Source: UMGS75 sp964507405 (GTDB lineage: Bacteria; Bacillota_I; Bacilli_A; ML615J-28; CAG-313). From it: a stretch of DNA of 23,835 nt. Below the pieces are notes generated by a model. It worked only from the letters and a program-made list of their open reading frames with translations, did no database searches and had not been told where the DNA came from. Numbering within the stretch: the first letter of the stretch is position 1; each line of letters begins with the position of its first letter. Of the stretch, positions 1-7,715 are shown one piece after another. The position numbers and the translations under genes are program-made. The stretch is taken from contig CAZDPJ010000023.1 in the NCBI GenBank assembly GCA_964507405.1, forward strand, positions 1-23,835, in the 5' to 3' direction.

Positions 1-13
1 CATATAAAAGAAA

Positions 14-39
14 AAATGCGAACTTTTCTTTTCGCATTT
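14..39 (-). terminator. Rho-independent terminator of the cop operon
   Basis: Perfect 9-bp inverted repeat (AAATGCGAA / TTCGCATTT) with an 8-nt loop. On the minus strand it is followed by a run of T (A-run at 11-16 on the plus strand). It starts 2 nt after the stop codon of the phosphodiester-glycosidase-like gene, so it marks the end of the four-gene operon and shows that the gene's 3' end is the natural end of the transcript. Confidence 0.85.
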
Positions 40-41
40 AA

Positions 42-1153
42 TTATACAATATACATGTTACAACCAAGTCCTTTAAACATTTGACCTACTTCATATTGGG
101 TTGGTCCACCTTTCTTAGTATTAGTTGTTAATAATACTATTTTACCATCATCAGTAAAACCAATTCCTGCACGTTGTTTTGATGTTGATTTATAATAATC
201 ACAATCATAAATTACTTGATCATTATGGTCATTAATATCAACAAAACTTGAATGAATAACAACACCATCTTCAACTAATTTATACATATATCCAACCATT
301 GATTCTACATCACTAAATTCATCTAAATACTTAAATTCACACTTTAACAGGGTGTTATTTGATAATTCCTTAATTACATCTTGGTTATTAGTAACAACAT
401 AAAACTTTCCTTTATCTATGGTTTTAATTAAAGCCTCATTAGTTAATCCAATAACACTTCCTTTTAAAAAGATACCAAGGTTATCACCACTTAATGTTCC
501 TCCTGGAAATTTTTCTGATTTACGGTACAAAGTATAATTACATTCAATCGTATTATATTTTGAAACATCAAGTTCATTTTTTAGATCAGGTGTTAGAATG
601 GCTATTTCATTATTATCTGGTAACTTATCAATCTTTGTTATTTCAAATTCTTTGCTATTTACTTTTAGATACGGATTATCAGATGATACTGGAATTTGTT
701 TAATTACATGAGTACCATCTTTTTTAAATCCAATTAATTCCTTAAATACCTCTGCACTTACATCTTTTCTTATAACATCACCATCTTGAATGAAGGCATT
801 AGTTAATTCATTTTCATAATATCCTTCAGCGTTTACACCACCAAGTACAATCCATCCGGGATGGTTTTCCTCATAGTTTTTAGCAATATCAATTAAAGAC
901 TTTAAACTATAATCATCTCTACTTGCATATGTCCAGCTAGCAAGATGAGTTGAAGCACTACTATTTAAAGTATATGTATAAACATTTCTAGTATCTTTTA
1001 TACCATCTTCTTTAAATGAAGTTTCCATCGAATATTCGCTAAATTTAACATCTGAATTCAATTGTTCCGTATTAATGACTTTTACATTTTGAATATATGA
1101 GGTATTAAAACTTGCAAAGAAACAAAGGATTAATCCAGCTAATATTTTTTCAT
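42..1153 (-). pseudogene. Exported phosphodiester glycosidase-like (NAGPA domain) protein, frameshifted near its start
   Basis: The open frame (42-1061, about 339 residues from a TTG codon) resembles the phosphodiester glycosidase / NAGPA family, whose members hydrolyse sugar phosphodiesters or act on exopolysaccharide. Supporting signs are an N-terminal GGVNAEGYYENE stretch followed by IQDGDVIRKD, and a C-terminal GIGFTDDGKIVLLTT then GQMFKGLGCNMYI. The family normally continues after the LGC region into a DGGGS motif; here the protein stops at NMYIV and a terminator follows. The proper start appears to be ATG at 1151-1153, 8 nt after the copZ stop and preceded by AGGTG. From that ATG the frame stops after four codons (MKKY). 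Adding one A to the A6 tract at 1145-1150 restores MKKILAGLILCFFASF, a typical export signal, in frame with the body (about 370 aa). So this is a frameshift, a phase-variable tract or a sequencing error. The family call is from motifs only. Confidence 0.68.
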
Positions 1154-1161
1154 TAAATCAC

Positions 1162-1371
1162 CTACTTAATACTTAAAACTTTAAAGCCAATACTACTTAT
1201 TTTTTTACTAACTTCATCAAGCAAAAGTTCATTATCCGTAACAATATCTGCTTTTTTCTTTTTTAAATTAACTTTTACTTTTTTTACTCCACTGATTTCT
1301 AATAAAGCATTCGTAACTCTTTGTGCACAATGTTCACAGTGCATTCCATCAATTTCTACTATTTTTTTCAT
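1162..1371 (-). CDS. copZ: Copper chaperone, CopZ-like HMA-domain protein
   Basis: A 69-residue single heavy-metal-associated domain. The GMHCEHC motif (Cys12 and Cys15) is the MxCxxC Cu(I) site, and the protein has the usual length and beta-alpha-beta pattern of CopZ. It should carry Cu(I) in the cytoplasm and hand it to the upstream-encoded CopA. The ATG at 1369-1371 is preceded by AAGGAG at good spacing. The gene begins inside the last 23 nt of copA, so the two are translationally coupled. The start ATG is followed by seven A residues, the same arrangement that seems to have lost one A in the next gene. Other HMA cargo such as mercury or zinc is less likely given the CPC-type ATPase next door. 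Confidence 0.93.
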   Translation of the reverse strand: MKKIVEIDGMHCEHCAQRVTNALLEISGVKKVKVNLKKKKADIVTDNELLLDEVSKKISSIGFKVLSIK

Positions 1372-3643
1372 TTGATTTCTCCTTAAATAATTTTAATCTT
1401 AATGCATTCATTACAACACAAAATGAACTTAGACTCATAGCAAGAGCACCAATATCTGGGTTTAGTTTTATGTGCCATAAAGGATATAAGAATCCTGTCG
1501 CAATAATAATTCCAATTGAATTATAAAAGAAAGCCCAGAATAAATTCATTTTTATATTATTTATGGTTTTTCTACTTAATTTAATAATCGTATTGACACT
1601 TCTTAAATCATTTTTTGGTAATATGATATCCGCCGATGAAATAGCAACATCACTACCAGTACCAATAGCAATACCAACATCACTAGTGGTAAGGGCTATC
1701 GCATCATTGATACCATCACCAACAAAGGCAACTACTTTTCCTTCTTTTTTTAATTTTTCAATTACCTCCGCTTTTTCATGAGGTTTCATCTTCGCATAAA
1801 CTTTAAATTCATCATTTGTAAAGCCAATTTCTTTAGCAATTGACATTGAGGTTAAGGCATTATCACCAGTAACCATAACAGGTGTAACATTATTATTAAC
1901 AAATTCTTTAATTGCTTCTTTTGACGTTGGTCTAATTTCATCTTTTAATGAAATATATCCTAAATATTCAAGCAAATTATTTTTTTCTTTTACAAAATAA
2001 ATAACAGTTTCCCCATTACTTGATAATTCATTAGTTGTATTTAATAATTCAGTTGATGCTTCATCACTTAACACCTTTAATTCAGTTAATAACTCAAAGT
2101 TCCCCGCATAATATATTTCATCTAAATAAATAGTTTTAAGACCTCTTCCAGGAATGATATTTACTTCATTTGCCTTAATTTCTTTAACCTTTTTTTCTTT
2201 ACAATAATTTAAGATGGCAACTGATAAAGGATGCGTAGATAGGCTTTCGGTAATATAGGCTTGCGTTAAGAAATCTTCTTCTTTTAATAATGTTGAAACC
2301 TTATGTACTTCCATTTGGCCTTTGGTTATAGTTCCTGTTTTATCTAATAATACATAATCAATTTTATGACATAGTTCTAGGCATTCAGCTGAACGAACTA
2401 AGATGCCATTTTCCGCGGCTTTTCCCGTCGCAACCATAATCGCAACCGGAGTCGCAAGACCTAGTGCACATGGACAAGAAATTACTAAAACGGATACAAA
2501 GGTATTTAATGCCATGAATTTATCACCACATATTAGCCAAATTAAAGCTGAAATTATTGCAACTATAAAAACAACAGGAATAAAGACGGCACTAATTTTA
2601 TCAGCAAGTCTCGATATTGGAGCTTTTGATGATGCGGCTTCTTCAACCATATCAAGAATTTGGTCTACTGTTGTATCACCACTTATGCTTTCAGCTTTCA
2701 TTCTAAAGTAGCCACTTAAGTTTGTGCTTCCAGCAATAACTTTATCGCCAATTGTTTTATCAATAGGAATACTTTCTCCTGTAATAATTGATTCATTTAG
2801 GGTCCCATTTCCGTAAATTACTTCACCATCAACAGGAATTAACATCCCAGGTTTAATGACAACAATATCATTTTGCATGATACTTTCTTGAGCTACTTCC
2901 ACTTCTTCACCATCTTTTATTATAATGGCACTTTTTGGTGTTAGAGCCATAATTTTTTCAAGACTTTCAGTTGTTTTCTTTTTACTATTTCTTTCTAAAT
3001 ATTTACCAATTGTAATTAATGTTAAAATAGTTCCAGCTGATTCAAAATATAAATTATGACGATATTCAAGTACTAAATCATAATTTTTATTAATTGTATT
3101 AATTATTATCATTATTGTTGAATATATACCATATAATATTGATGTAGTAGCTCCAACAGCGATAAGTGAATCCATATTTGGTTTTAATGTAAATAATTTT
3201 TTAAAACCAATAATAAAATAAGATCTATTTAAAATAACGATTGGAATTAAAATAATAATTTGAACTAAAACATAAATCAATGAATTTTCAGTACTATTTA
3301 AATTAAAAGGTAATGGTAAATTCATCATATGAGACATCGCAACATACATTAATAATAACATTAAAATAAAGGAACTAATAATTCCAAACTTCATTTTCCA
3401 TAAATCAGCACTACTATCTACTTTAATTTTACGTTTAAAGATTTGACACCCATATCCTTCTTTTTTAACCGCCTCAATAATTTTTTCATCATTTGTTATA
3501 TTTTCATCAAAGATAACATTCATTGATTCTGTTAATAAATTTACTTCAACAAGTTCTACTCCCACTACTTCTTCAGCTGCTTTTTTAACATGGGCAACAC
3601 AACTTGCGCACATCATATTTGTGACTTCATATTTTCTTTTCAT
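1349..3643 (-). CDS. copA: Cu(+)-exporting P1B-type ATPase CopA
   Basis: A 764-residue P-type ATPase that pumps Cu(I) out across the cytoplasmic membrane. In order it shows one N-terminal HMA domain (CASC at 12-15), a first block of membrane helices (about 85-215), the actuator domain with TGES (288-291), and the membrane metal site CPC (390-392). Then come the phosphorylation motif DKTGT (434-438), the HP pair (471-472), GDGIND (642-647), and the last helices with YN (707-708) and MSLSS (736-740). CPC plus N-x6-YN plus MSxSS is the Cu(+) (P1B-1) signature, so Zn/Cd or Co transport is unlikely. The proline that usually follows YN after four residues is replaced (YNSIGIII). ATG at 3641-3643 follows AGGAAGAG, 6 nt after the upstream gene. 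The stop is TGA, inside copZ. Confidence 0.96.
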   Translation of the reverse strand: MKRKYEVTNMMCASCVAHVKKAAEEVVGVELVEVNLLTESMNVIFDENITNDEKIIEAVKKEGYGCQIFKRKIKVDSSADLWKMKFGIISSFILMLLLMYVAMSHMMNLPLPFNLNSTENSLIYVLVQIIILIPIVILNRSYFIIGFKKLFTLKPNMDSLIAVGATTSILYGIYSTIMIIINTINKNYDLVLEYRHNLYFESAGTILTLITIGKYLERNSKKKTTESLEKIMALTPKSAIIIKDGEEVEVAQESIMQNDIVVIKPGMLIPVDGEVIYGNGTLNESIITGESIPIDKTIGDKVIAGSTNLSGYFRMKAESISGDTTVDQILDMVEEAASSKAPISRLADKISAVFIPVVFIVAIISALIWLICGDKFMALNTFVSVLVISCPCALGLATPVAIMVATGKAAENGILVRSAECLELCHKIDYVLLDKTGTITKGQMEVHKVSTLLKEEDFLTQAYITESLSTHPLSVAILNYCKEKKVKEIKANEVNIIPGRGLKTIYLDEIYYAGNFELLTELKVLSDEASTELLNTTNELSSNGETVIYFVKEKNNLLEYLGYISLKDEIRPTSKEAIKEFVNNNVTPVMVTGDNALTSMSIAKEIGFTNDEFKVYAKMKPHEKAEVIEKLKKEGKVVAFVGDGINDAIALTTSDVGIAIGTGSDVAISSADIILPKNDLRSVNTIIKLSRKTINNIKMNLFWAFFYNSIGIIIATGFLYPLWHIKLNPDIGALAMSLSSFCVVMNALRLKLFKEKSNEKNSRN

Positions 3644-3649
3644 AATAAT

Positions 3650-4159
3650 TTACTCTTCCTTTTCTAATCCCTTAAATCCAGCGAGTAAACAGCCTCCTAA
3701 AGCAAGACATCCACCTAAAATTGGTCCAACATTTGGTTTAAAACCTAAACTTGCAAGTTTTACAATTTCAACATCATATTCACTTAAATAGTTTATTTCT
3801 AGTTTTAAATTAGTAACACTAGTTATTAAAAATAATAAAATAGCGGATACTAAAAAACAAATGGAAACAAAAGTAAGTAAATTTTTCTTATATTTTTCAA
3901 ATACACATAAAACTATAAGAACGATACAAGGAAGGGTAAAACCAACCATAGCAAATACTGATAAATTGACTGAGGTTTTTACTGATTCATCAGTAGTTAT
4001 ATTACCAGAAGCATCACTAATATTACTTTTTCCAAAAACAAGTTCATATCCTCTAAAAGAAAATGACTCATTATCAATAGTTCTTGATGCGGCGGGCAAA
4101 AAAATTGTTGTTGTAATTAAGATACTAATTATTAATAGTATTAAATATAGTCTTTTCAT
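3650..4159 (-). CDS. Small four-helix membrane protein, first gene of the cop operon, function unknown
   Basis: About 169 residues. I do not recognise the family. Predicted segments are an N-terminal helix (about 3-23, starting MKRLYLILLIIS), an external loop of about 45 residues containing a YELVFGK motif, a second helix (about 66-87), a third (about 94-114), another loop of about 25 residues, and a glycine-rich fourth helix (GGCLALGGCLLAGF) near a short charged C-terminus. A GTG at 4163-4165 in the same frame is an alternative start. ATG at 4157-4159 is preferred because the GTG lies within the AGGTG ribosome binding sequence. The gene is 6 nt upstream of copA and is the promoter-proximal member of the operon, so a role in copper handling or envelope stress is possible but only by association. 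Two pairs of Cys lie in or near helices; there is no clear His/Met metal cluster. Confidence 0.72.
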   Translation of the reverse strand: MKRLYLILLIISILITTTIFLPAASRTIDNESFSFRGYELVFGKSNISDASGNITTDESVKTSVNLSVFAMVGFTLPCIVLIVLCVFEKYKKNLLTFVSICFLVSAILLFLITSVTNLKLEINYLSEYDVEIVKLASLGFKPNVGPILGGCLALGGCLLAGFKGLEKEE

Positions 4160-4172
4160 GTTCACCTACTTC

Positions 4173-4190
4173 AGTTAGCTATCGCTAACT
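4173..4190. promoter_or_regulatory. Inverted repeat (candidate operator) at the cop operon transcription start
   Basis: AGTTAGC-N4-GCTAACT, a perfect 7-bp inverted repeat starting 3 bp downstream of the -10 box of the cop promoter and covering the expected +1. It lies before the ribosome binding site. The position is typical for a repressor operator. It does not match the CopY box (TACAnnTGTA). The TTAGC/GCTAA arms loosely recall DtxR- or MarR-family sites, but no regulator gene is in the window. Confidence 0.55.
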
Positions 4191-4193
4191 ATT

Positions 4194-4221
4194 ATTATAC
4201 TTATATTTTTATTTTTGTCAA
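4194..4221 (-). promoter_or_regulatory. Sigma-A type promoter of the cop operon
   Basis: TTGACA (4216-4221) and TATAAT (4194-4199) on the minus strand with a 16-bp spacer. Both boxes match consensus exactly. It drives the membrane protein, copA, copZ and the glycosidase-like gene, and faces away from the degV promoter. Confidence 0.85.
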
Positions 4222-4308
4222 TTATTTTATCTAATTATGTTTATTATACAACTTTTATATAATTCTATCAAGAAAAAGATTAAAATTATTTTTTTATAAG
4301 CCATTCTC

Positions 4309-4337
4309 TTGCAATTAACGCATAATTATGTTATTAT
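4309..4337 (+). promoter_or_regulatory. Promoter of the degV operon
   Basis: TTGCAA (4309-4314) and TATTAT (4332-4337), 17-bp spacer, about 40 bp before the degV start. It is divergent to the cop promoter with about 90 bp between the -35 boxes. Confidence 0.65.
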
Positions 4338-4341
4338 ATAC

Positions 4342-4354
4342 CTAATCAGATTAG
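4342..4354. promoter_or_regulatory. Palindrome CTAATCAGATTAG at the degV transcription start
   Basis: A perfect 6-bp inverted repeat with a 1-bp centre, flanked by TATA on the left and ATATAT on the right, located just after the -10 box and ending 12 nt before the AGAGGAGG ribosome binding site. It is a good candidate operator. A lipid-responsive repressor (FapR/FabT-like) would fit the genes, but the sequence does not prove this. Confidence 0.5.
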
Positions 4355-4377
4355 ATATATAAAAGAGGAGGAATAAT

Positions 4378-5268
4378 ATGAAAGAATTTATTATCTCAAC
4401 TGATTCAGGTTGTGATTTAACCTTAGAAACATGTAAAAAATATGATATAGTTCCTTATTTAATGAGTTATTCCAATGAAGAAACTGTATACCAAGATACA
4501 ATGGATGATAGTGATAAACTTAATTTTTACAAACAAATGGAAGATGGCAAAGTATTTAAAACTGCAGCTGTTAATATTGATCAAGCTTATCGTTTTTTAG
4601 AGTCTTTAGTAAAAGAAGGTCTTCCAATTATTCATATATGCCTTGGAAGTGGCATTTCAAGTACTTACAACAATTTTATTAATGCGAAAGAATTAATCCT
4701 TACTAAATATGAGGATGCGGTTATTCATATCATTGATTCAACTCTAGCTTCTGTTGGTTACGGAATCCTTGCAATTGAAGCAAGTACTTTAAGGAGTCTC
4801 GGCAAAAATGCAAATGAAGTTGTTAAGTATTTAGAAGAAAATAAAAGAAAAATTAATACATATTACACTACTTCTACTCTTAAATACCTTGCAAGAGGTG
4901 GCAGAGTAAGTAAAATAGCAAGTGTATTTGGAACAATATTAAGTATTAAACCAATTTTAAGACTAGATAATGAAGGACATTTACTTGTGGAATCAACTGG
5001 TCATGGTAAGAAAAATACTTTTGAAAAGTTAAAGAAATATATCAAAGAAACAGTTATTAATCCTGAAGCCCAAATTCTTTATATATCTCACACTATGAAT
5101 AGTGAAGATGTTAAAGTATTAGGTGAGGAAGTAAAAAAGGAATTTGGTTTTAAAGAAGTCATTTATACGGTAATTGGTAGTATAATTGGTTCTCATGCCG
5201 GTCCTGGACTTGTTTCCTTCTTCTATCATGGAACTCCAAGAACAGAAAGCAATGAAAAGAATAGCTAA
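4378..5268 (+). CDS. DegV family protein (FakB-type fatty-acid-binding protein)
   Basis: A 296-residue DegV-fold protein of normal family length. Members bind a fatty acid in a buried tunnel; FakB proteins present it to the kinase FakA for phosphorylation and entry into phospholipid synthesis. Visible hallmarks are the N-terminal ISTDSGCDL (6-14), SGISSTYNNF (91-100), RGGRVSK (173-179) and IGSIIGSHAGPG (266-277). The usual KTSQPS-like segment is here KTAAVN (61-66). The ATG has a strong AGAGGAGG site. The last 17 nt overlap the next gene, which encodes a PAP2-like membrane protein, consistent with a lipid-related job. No FakA/DAK-domain gene is in the window, so which paralogue this is cannot be told. 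Confidence 0.93.
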   Translation: MKEFIISTDSGCDLTLETCKKYDIVPYLMSYSNEETVYQDTMDDSDKLNFYKQMEDGKVFKTAAVNIDQAYRFLESLVKEGLPIIHICLGSGISSTYNNFINAKELILTKYEDAVIHIIDSTLASVGYGILAIEASTLRSLGKNANEVVKYLEENKRKINTYYTTSTLKYLARGGRVSKIASVFGTILSIKPILRLDNEGHLLVESTGHGKKNTFEKLKKYIKETVINPEAQILYISHTMNSEDVKVLGEEVKKEFGFKEVIYTVIGSIIGSHAGPGLVSFFYHGTPRTESNEKNS

Positions 5269-5839
5269 AATAATTCGTATCATTACAATTCCAACTACAC
5301 TTTTCTTTGTAGTTTTACTACTTACATATTTTTTAGATAAAGATGCCTTTAATGTACCTTTATCATTCATAACACCATTTATTTTTATTGGCTGTTTCGT
5401 ATTACTATCGTATGTAGTATCATTTATTATTTATAAAATCAAAAGAAAAAATAACATTGAAGTTGATTTAAGAGCAACGCAAAGAACTTTAGCTTTTATC
5501 TTTAGTTTTATTGGGTATTTAGTAGCTTTCACTCTTAATTTAGCTTTAAATTTTAATGAAAAACCAAAAATACTTATTAGTACATACTTTTTTAGTGTCT
5601 GCTTCTTAAGTTTACTAAATATCTTTAAAATAAAAGCAAGCGGTCACGCAGCTGGTATTACAGGACCCTTAATATTTGGATGTACCCTAATTAATATTCA
5701 TTATATAATTCCCTGTATGATTATTTATGGTTTATCGCTTTTTGCTTCTCTTTATTTAAAAAGGCATACCATAATCCAATTTATTTTAGGTTCACTTTGT
5801 TCGATACTTGGATTTCTTGTATCTATCATCATATTTTAA
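5252..5839 (+). CDS. PAP2-like integral membrane protein
   Basis: About 195 residues, mostly six hydrophobic segments (about 10-26, 37-60, 78-98, 108-124, 138-168, 175-194). A divergent PAP2 (phosphatidic acid phosphatase type 2) pattern is visible: DLRATQR (72-78) in place of the first motif, SGHAAG (130-135) for the PSGH motif, and RHTIIQFILG (171-180) for the last motif with its His nucleophile. If active it would remove phosphate from a lipid phosphate such as phosphatidate or a polyprenyl phosphate at the membrane. The frame is open further upstream (to 5186), but ATG 5252-5254 is the most plausible start because it removes the hydrophilic extra N-terminus. It overlaps degV by 17 nt and ends at a shared terminator. 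The catalytic motifs are weak, so it could be inactive. Confidence 0.62.
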   Translation: MKRIAKIIRIITIPTTLFFVVLLLTYFLDKDAFNVPLSFITPFIFIGCFVLLSYVVSFIIYKIKRKNNIEVDLRATQRTLAFIFSFIGYLVAFTLNLALNFNEKPKILISTYFFSVCFLSLLNIFKIKASGHAAGITGPLIFGCTLINIHYIIPCMIIYGLSLFASLYLKRHTIIQFILGSLCSILGFLVSIIIF

Positions 5840-5842
5840 AAA

Positions 5843-5866
5843 AATAACTAGGTTACCCTAGTTATT
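5843..5866. terminator. Bidirectional Rho-independent terminator
   Basis: Perfect 10-bp stem AATAACTAGG / CCTAGTTATT with a 4-nt loop, T-run at 5868-5874 on the plus strand and A-run at 5838-5844 giving Ts on the minus strand. It lies between the convergent PAP2-like and ABC genes and overlaps the ABC stop codon. Confidence 0.9.
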
Positions 5867-7714
5867 ATTTTTTTCTTGATCTTGATATTGTAAGCGGTAA
5901 AGGTTATAATAATAACCTTTTTTCTTTAACAATTCTTGATGATTTCCTTCTTCTATTATTTGTCCTTTTTGTAGACAAATAATATTATGAGCATGTTGAA
6001 TAGTTGATAAACGGTGAGCAACAATTAACATTGTTCCAATATTCATCATTTTAAGTAGTGATTGTTGAATTAATTGTTCTGTTTCGGTATCAATATTCGC
6101 CGTTGCTTCATCTAATATTAAGATCTGTGGTTTATGGACAACTGTTCTTGCGAAAGAAAGCAATTGTCTTTCACCACTAGAAAAGTTGCTTCCCCCTTCT
6201 AGCACTTGTTCATCAAGTCCTTTAGGTAATTTATTAATAAAATAGTTAGCATTTACATATTCACATGCATCATGGATTTCTTCAGTTGTAATTGATTCAT
6301 CATATAAACTAATATTAGAACGAATACTACCAGAAAATAAGAAAACATCTTGTAACATTTGTCCAATTTTACCTCTTAAAGAATCAATCTTAATAGTTCT
6401 AATATCTCTACCATCAATTAGAATTTGACCTTTTTGAGGATCATAGTTTCTAACTATTAATTGTAATATTGTTGTTTTACCAGCCCCGGTTGCACCTACA
6501 AACGCAACTACTTGTTTAGGTAATATATGGAAGGAAACATCTTTTAAAATCCATTCTCCTTCTTTATATGCAAACCATACATTTTTAAATTCAATTTCAC
6601 CTTCAAAATGTTCAATATCAACTGATTCTATAGTATCCTTAAAATCAGGTTTTGTTTCTAATAAATTATATAATCTTTCACAAGAAGTAAATGCTTTTTG
6701 TAAAGCATTTAATTGGTCAGCTAAGTTTTGAATTGGATTAAAGAACTTACTAACTAATGAATAAAATACTTGAATAACACCGATAATGCTAAGTTCCATA
6801 ATTCCACTTAATAATTTATTAGTCGCAATTCCATCTTTAATACAAAAATATGAACCAAGTCCAAAAACACAAGCAAGAGCAACATAATAGATTAACGTAA
6901 TAAAGGGTCGATAAGTTGCGAAAATCATAATATCTTTTTTACGAGATTTTACAATATCATTATTTAGTTGATTAAATTCTTCTTCTTTTTGTTTTTCTTG
7001 ATTAAAAATTTGGGTAATTTTCATTCCTGAAATATTTTCATTTAAGAATGCGTTCATTACTGAAAAACTATGACGAACTTTACGATAGTTTGTTCTCGAC
7101 ATTTTTCTAAATAAAAGTGAACTAATAGCAATAATAGGAAGAAAAGCCATTAAGATACTTGCAATACGCCAGTCAATTAAATACATTACAGCAACTACAC
7201 CAATAAGCATTAAAATATTTTTAATCATATTAACAATTGTATTAGTAAATAAATCACTTAAAGCATTAGTATCCGAAGTTACCCTTGTTACTAATGAACC
7301 AACGGGAATCTCATTTATTTGAGCAATTGACATATTTTCAATATGTTCAAAAACAATCATACGTAAATCATAAATTATGCTTTGTCCTATTTTTTGTAAA
7401 GACATCGTTACAATATAGATAAATAAAGTATTAACAATATTTACAGTAATAGCAATTATGCATATCATAAATACGCCATGCATATCAGTTAATGCTATAT
7501 TACCATCTTTAAATTTTTCAACAATTAAACCAATTGAACTTGTAACATAACCTGGTAGAACGTTCGCAGCAAGATCAAAGACAATCATCAAAATCATCAT
7601 TACCAAAACTAATGCAATTTTGCCAGCGTAAGGTTTTATATAAGGCCATGTCTTTTTTATAATCTCCATGTCCTTCATATGTCGGTCATTTTTTTCGTAT
7701 ACTAGTTTTGCCAT
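5858..7714 (-). CDS. ABC exporter half-transporter, subunit with canonical ATPase residues
   Basis: About 618 residues with an N-terminal six-helix exporter domain (about 30-330) and a C-terminal nucleotide-binding domain. Counting from the in-frame GTG at 7723, the motifs are Walker A GATGAGKTT (410-418), Q-loop Q458, signature FSSGERQ (514-520), Walker B ILILDEA (534-540, with the catalytic Glu539) and the switch His570. The signature departs from LSGGQ, as in LmrD/YheH-type partners. ATG at 7712-7714 is preferred because it follows the upstream stop by 1 nt and has GGAG about 10 nt before it. With the neighbour it forms a heterodimeric exporter. The substrate is unknown; drugs or lipids are usual. 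It is last in its operon. Confidence 0.92.
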   Translation of the reverse strand: MAKLVYEKNDRHMKDMEIIKKTWPYIKPYAGKIALVLVMMILMIVFDLAANVLPGYVTSSIGLIVEKFKDGNIALTDMHGVFMICIIAITVNIVNTLFIYIVTMSLQKIGQSIIYDLRMIVFEHIENMSIAQINEIPVGSLVTRVTSDTNALSDLFTNTIVNMIKNILMLIGVVAVMYLIDWRIASILMAFLPIIAISSLLFRKMSRTNYRKVRHSFSVMNAFLNENISGMKITQIFNQEKQKEEEFNQLNNDIVKSRKKDIMIFATYRPFITLIYYVALACVFGLGSYFCIKDGIATNKLLSGIMELSIIGVIQVFYSLVSKFFNPIQNLADQLNALQKAFTSCERLYNLLETKPDFKDTIESVDIEHFEGEIEFKNVWFAYKEGEWILKDVSFHILPKQVVAFVGATGAGKTTILQLIVRNYDPQKGQILIDGRDIRTIKIDSLRGKIGQMLQDVFLFSGSIRSNISLYDESITTEEIHDACEYVNANYFINKLPKGLDEQVLEGGSNFSSGERQLLSFARTVVHKPQILILDEATANIDTETEQLIQQSLLKMMNIGTMLIVAHRLSTIQHAHNIICLQKGQIIEEGNHQELLKKKGYYYNLYRLQYQDQEKNNN

Positions 7715-7715
7715 C

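Noticed and set aside
1349..1371. Possible TGA-as-Trp recoding (Mycoplasma code)
   Set aside because: copA ends naturally at TGA and all conserved Trp positions I checked are TGG, so the standard code fits.
2403..2711. Plus-strand open frame opposite copA, and similar antisense frames at 494-703, 1323-1526, 1563-1781, 3861-4178, 7855-8157, 8410-8619 and 15576-15794
   Set aside because: All lie opposite well-supported genes, lack ribosome binding sites and have no recognisable protein pattern; they are coding shadows.
4166..4377. Riboswitch or tRNA in the divergent intergenic region
   Set aside because: The region is AT-rich and fully accounted for by two promoters and two short inverted repeats; no cloverleaf or known riboswitch core is visible.
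5119..5370. Minus-strand open frame across the degV/PAP2-like junction
   Set aside because: It overlaps two well-supported plus-strand genes and has no ribosome binding site or protein pattern.
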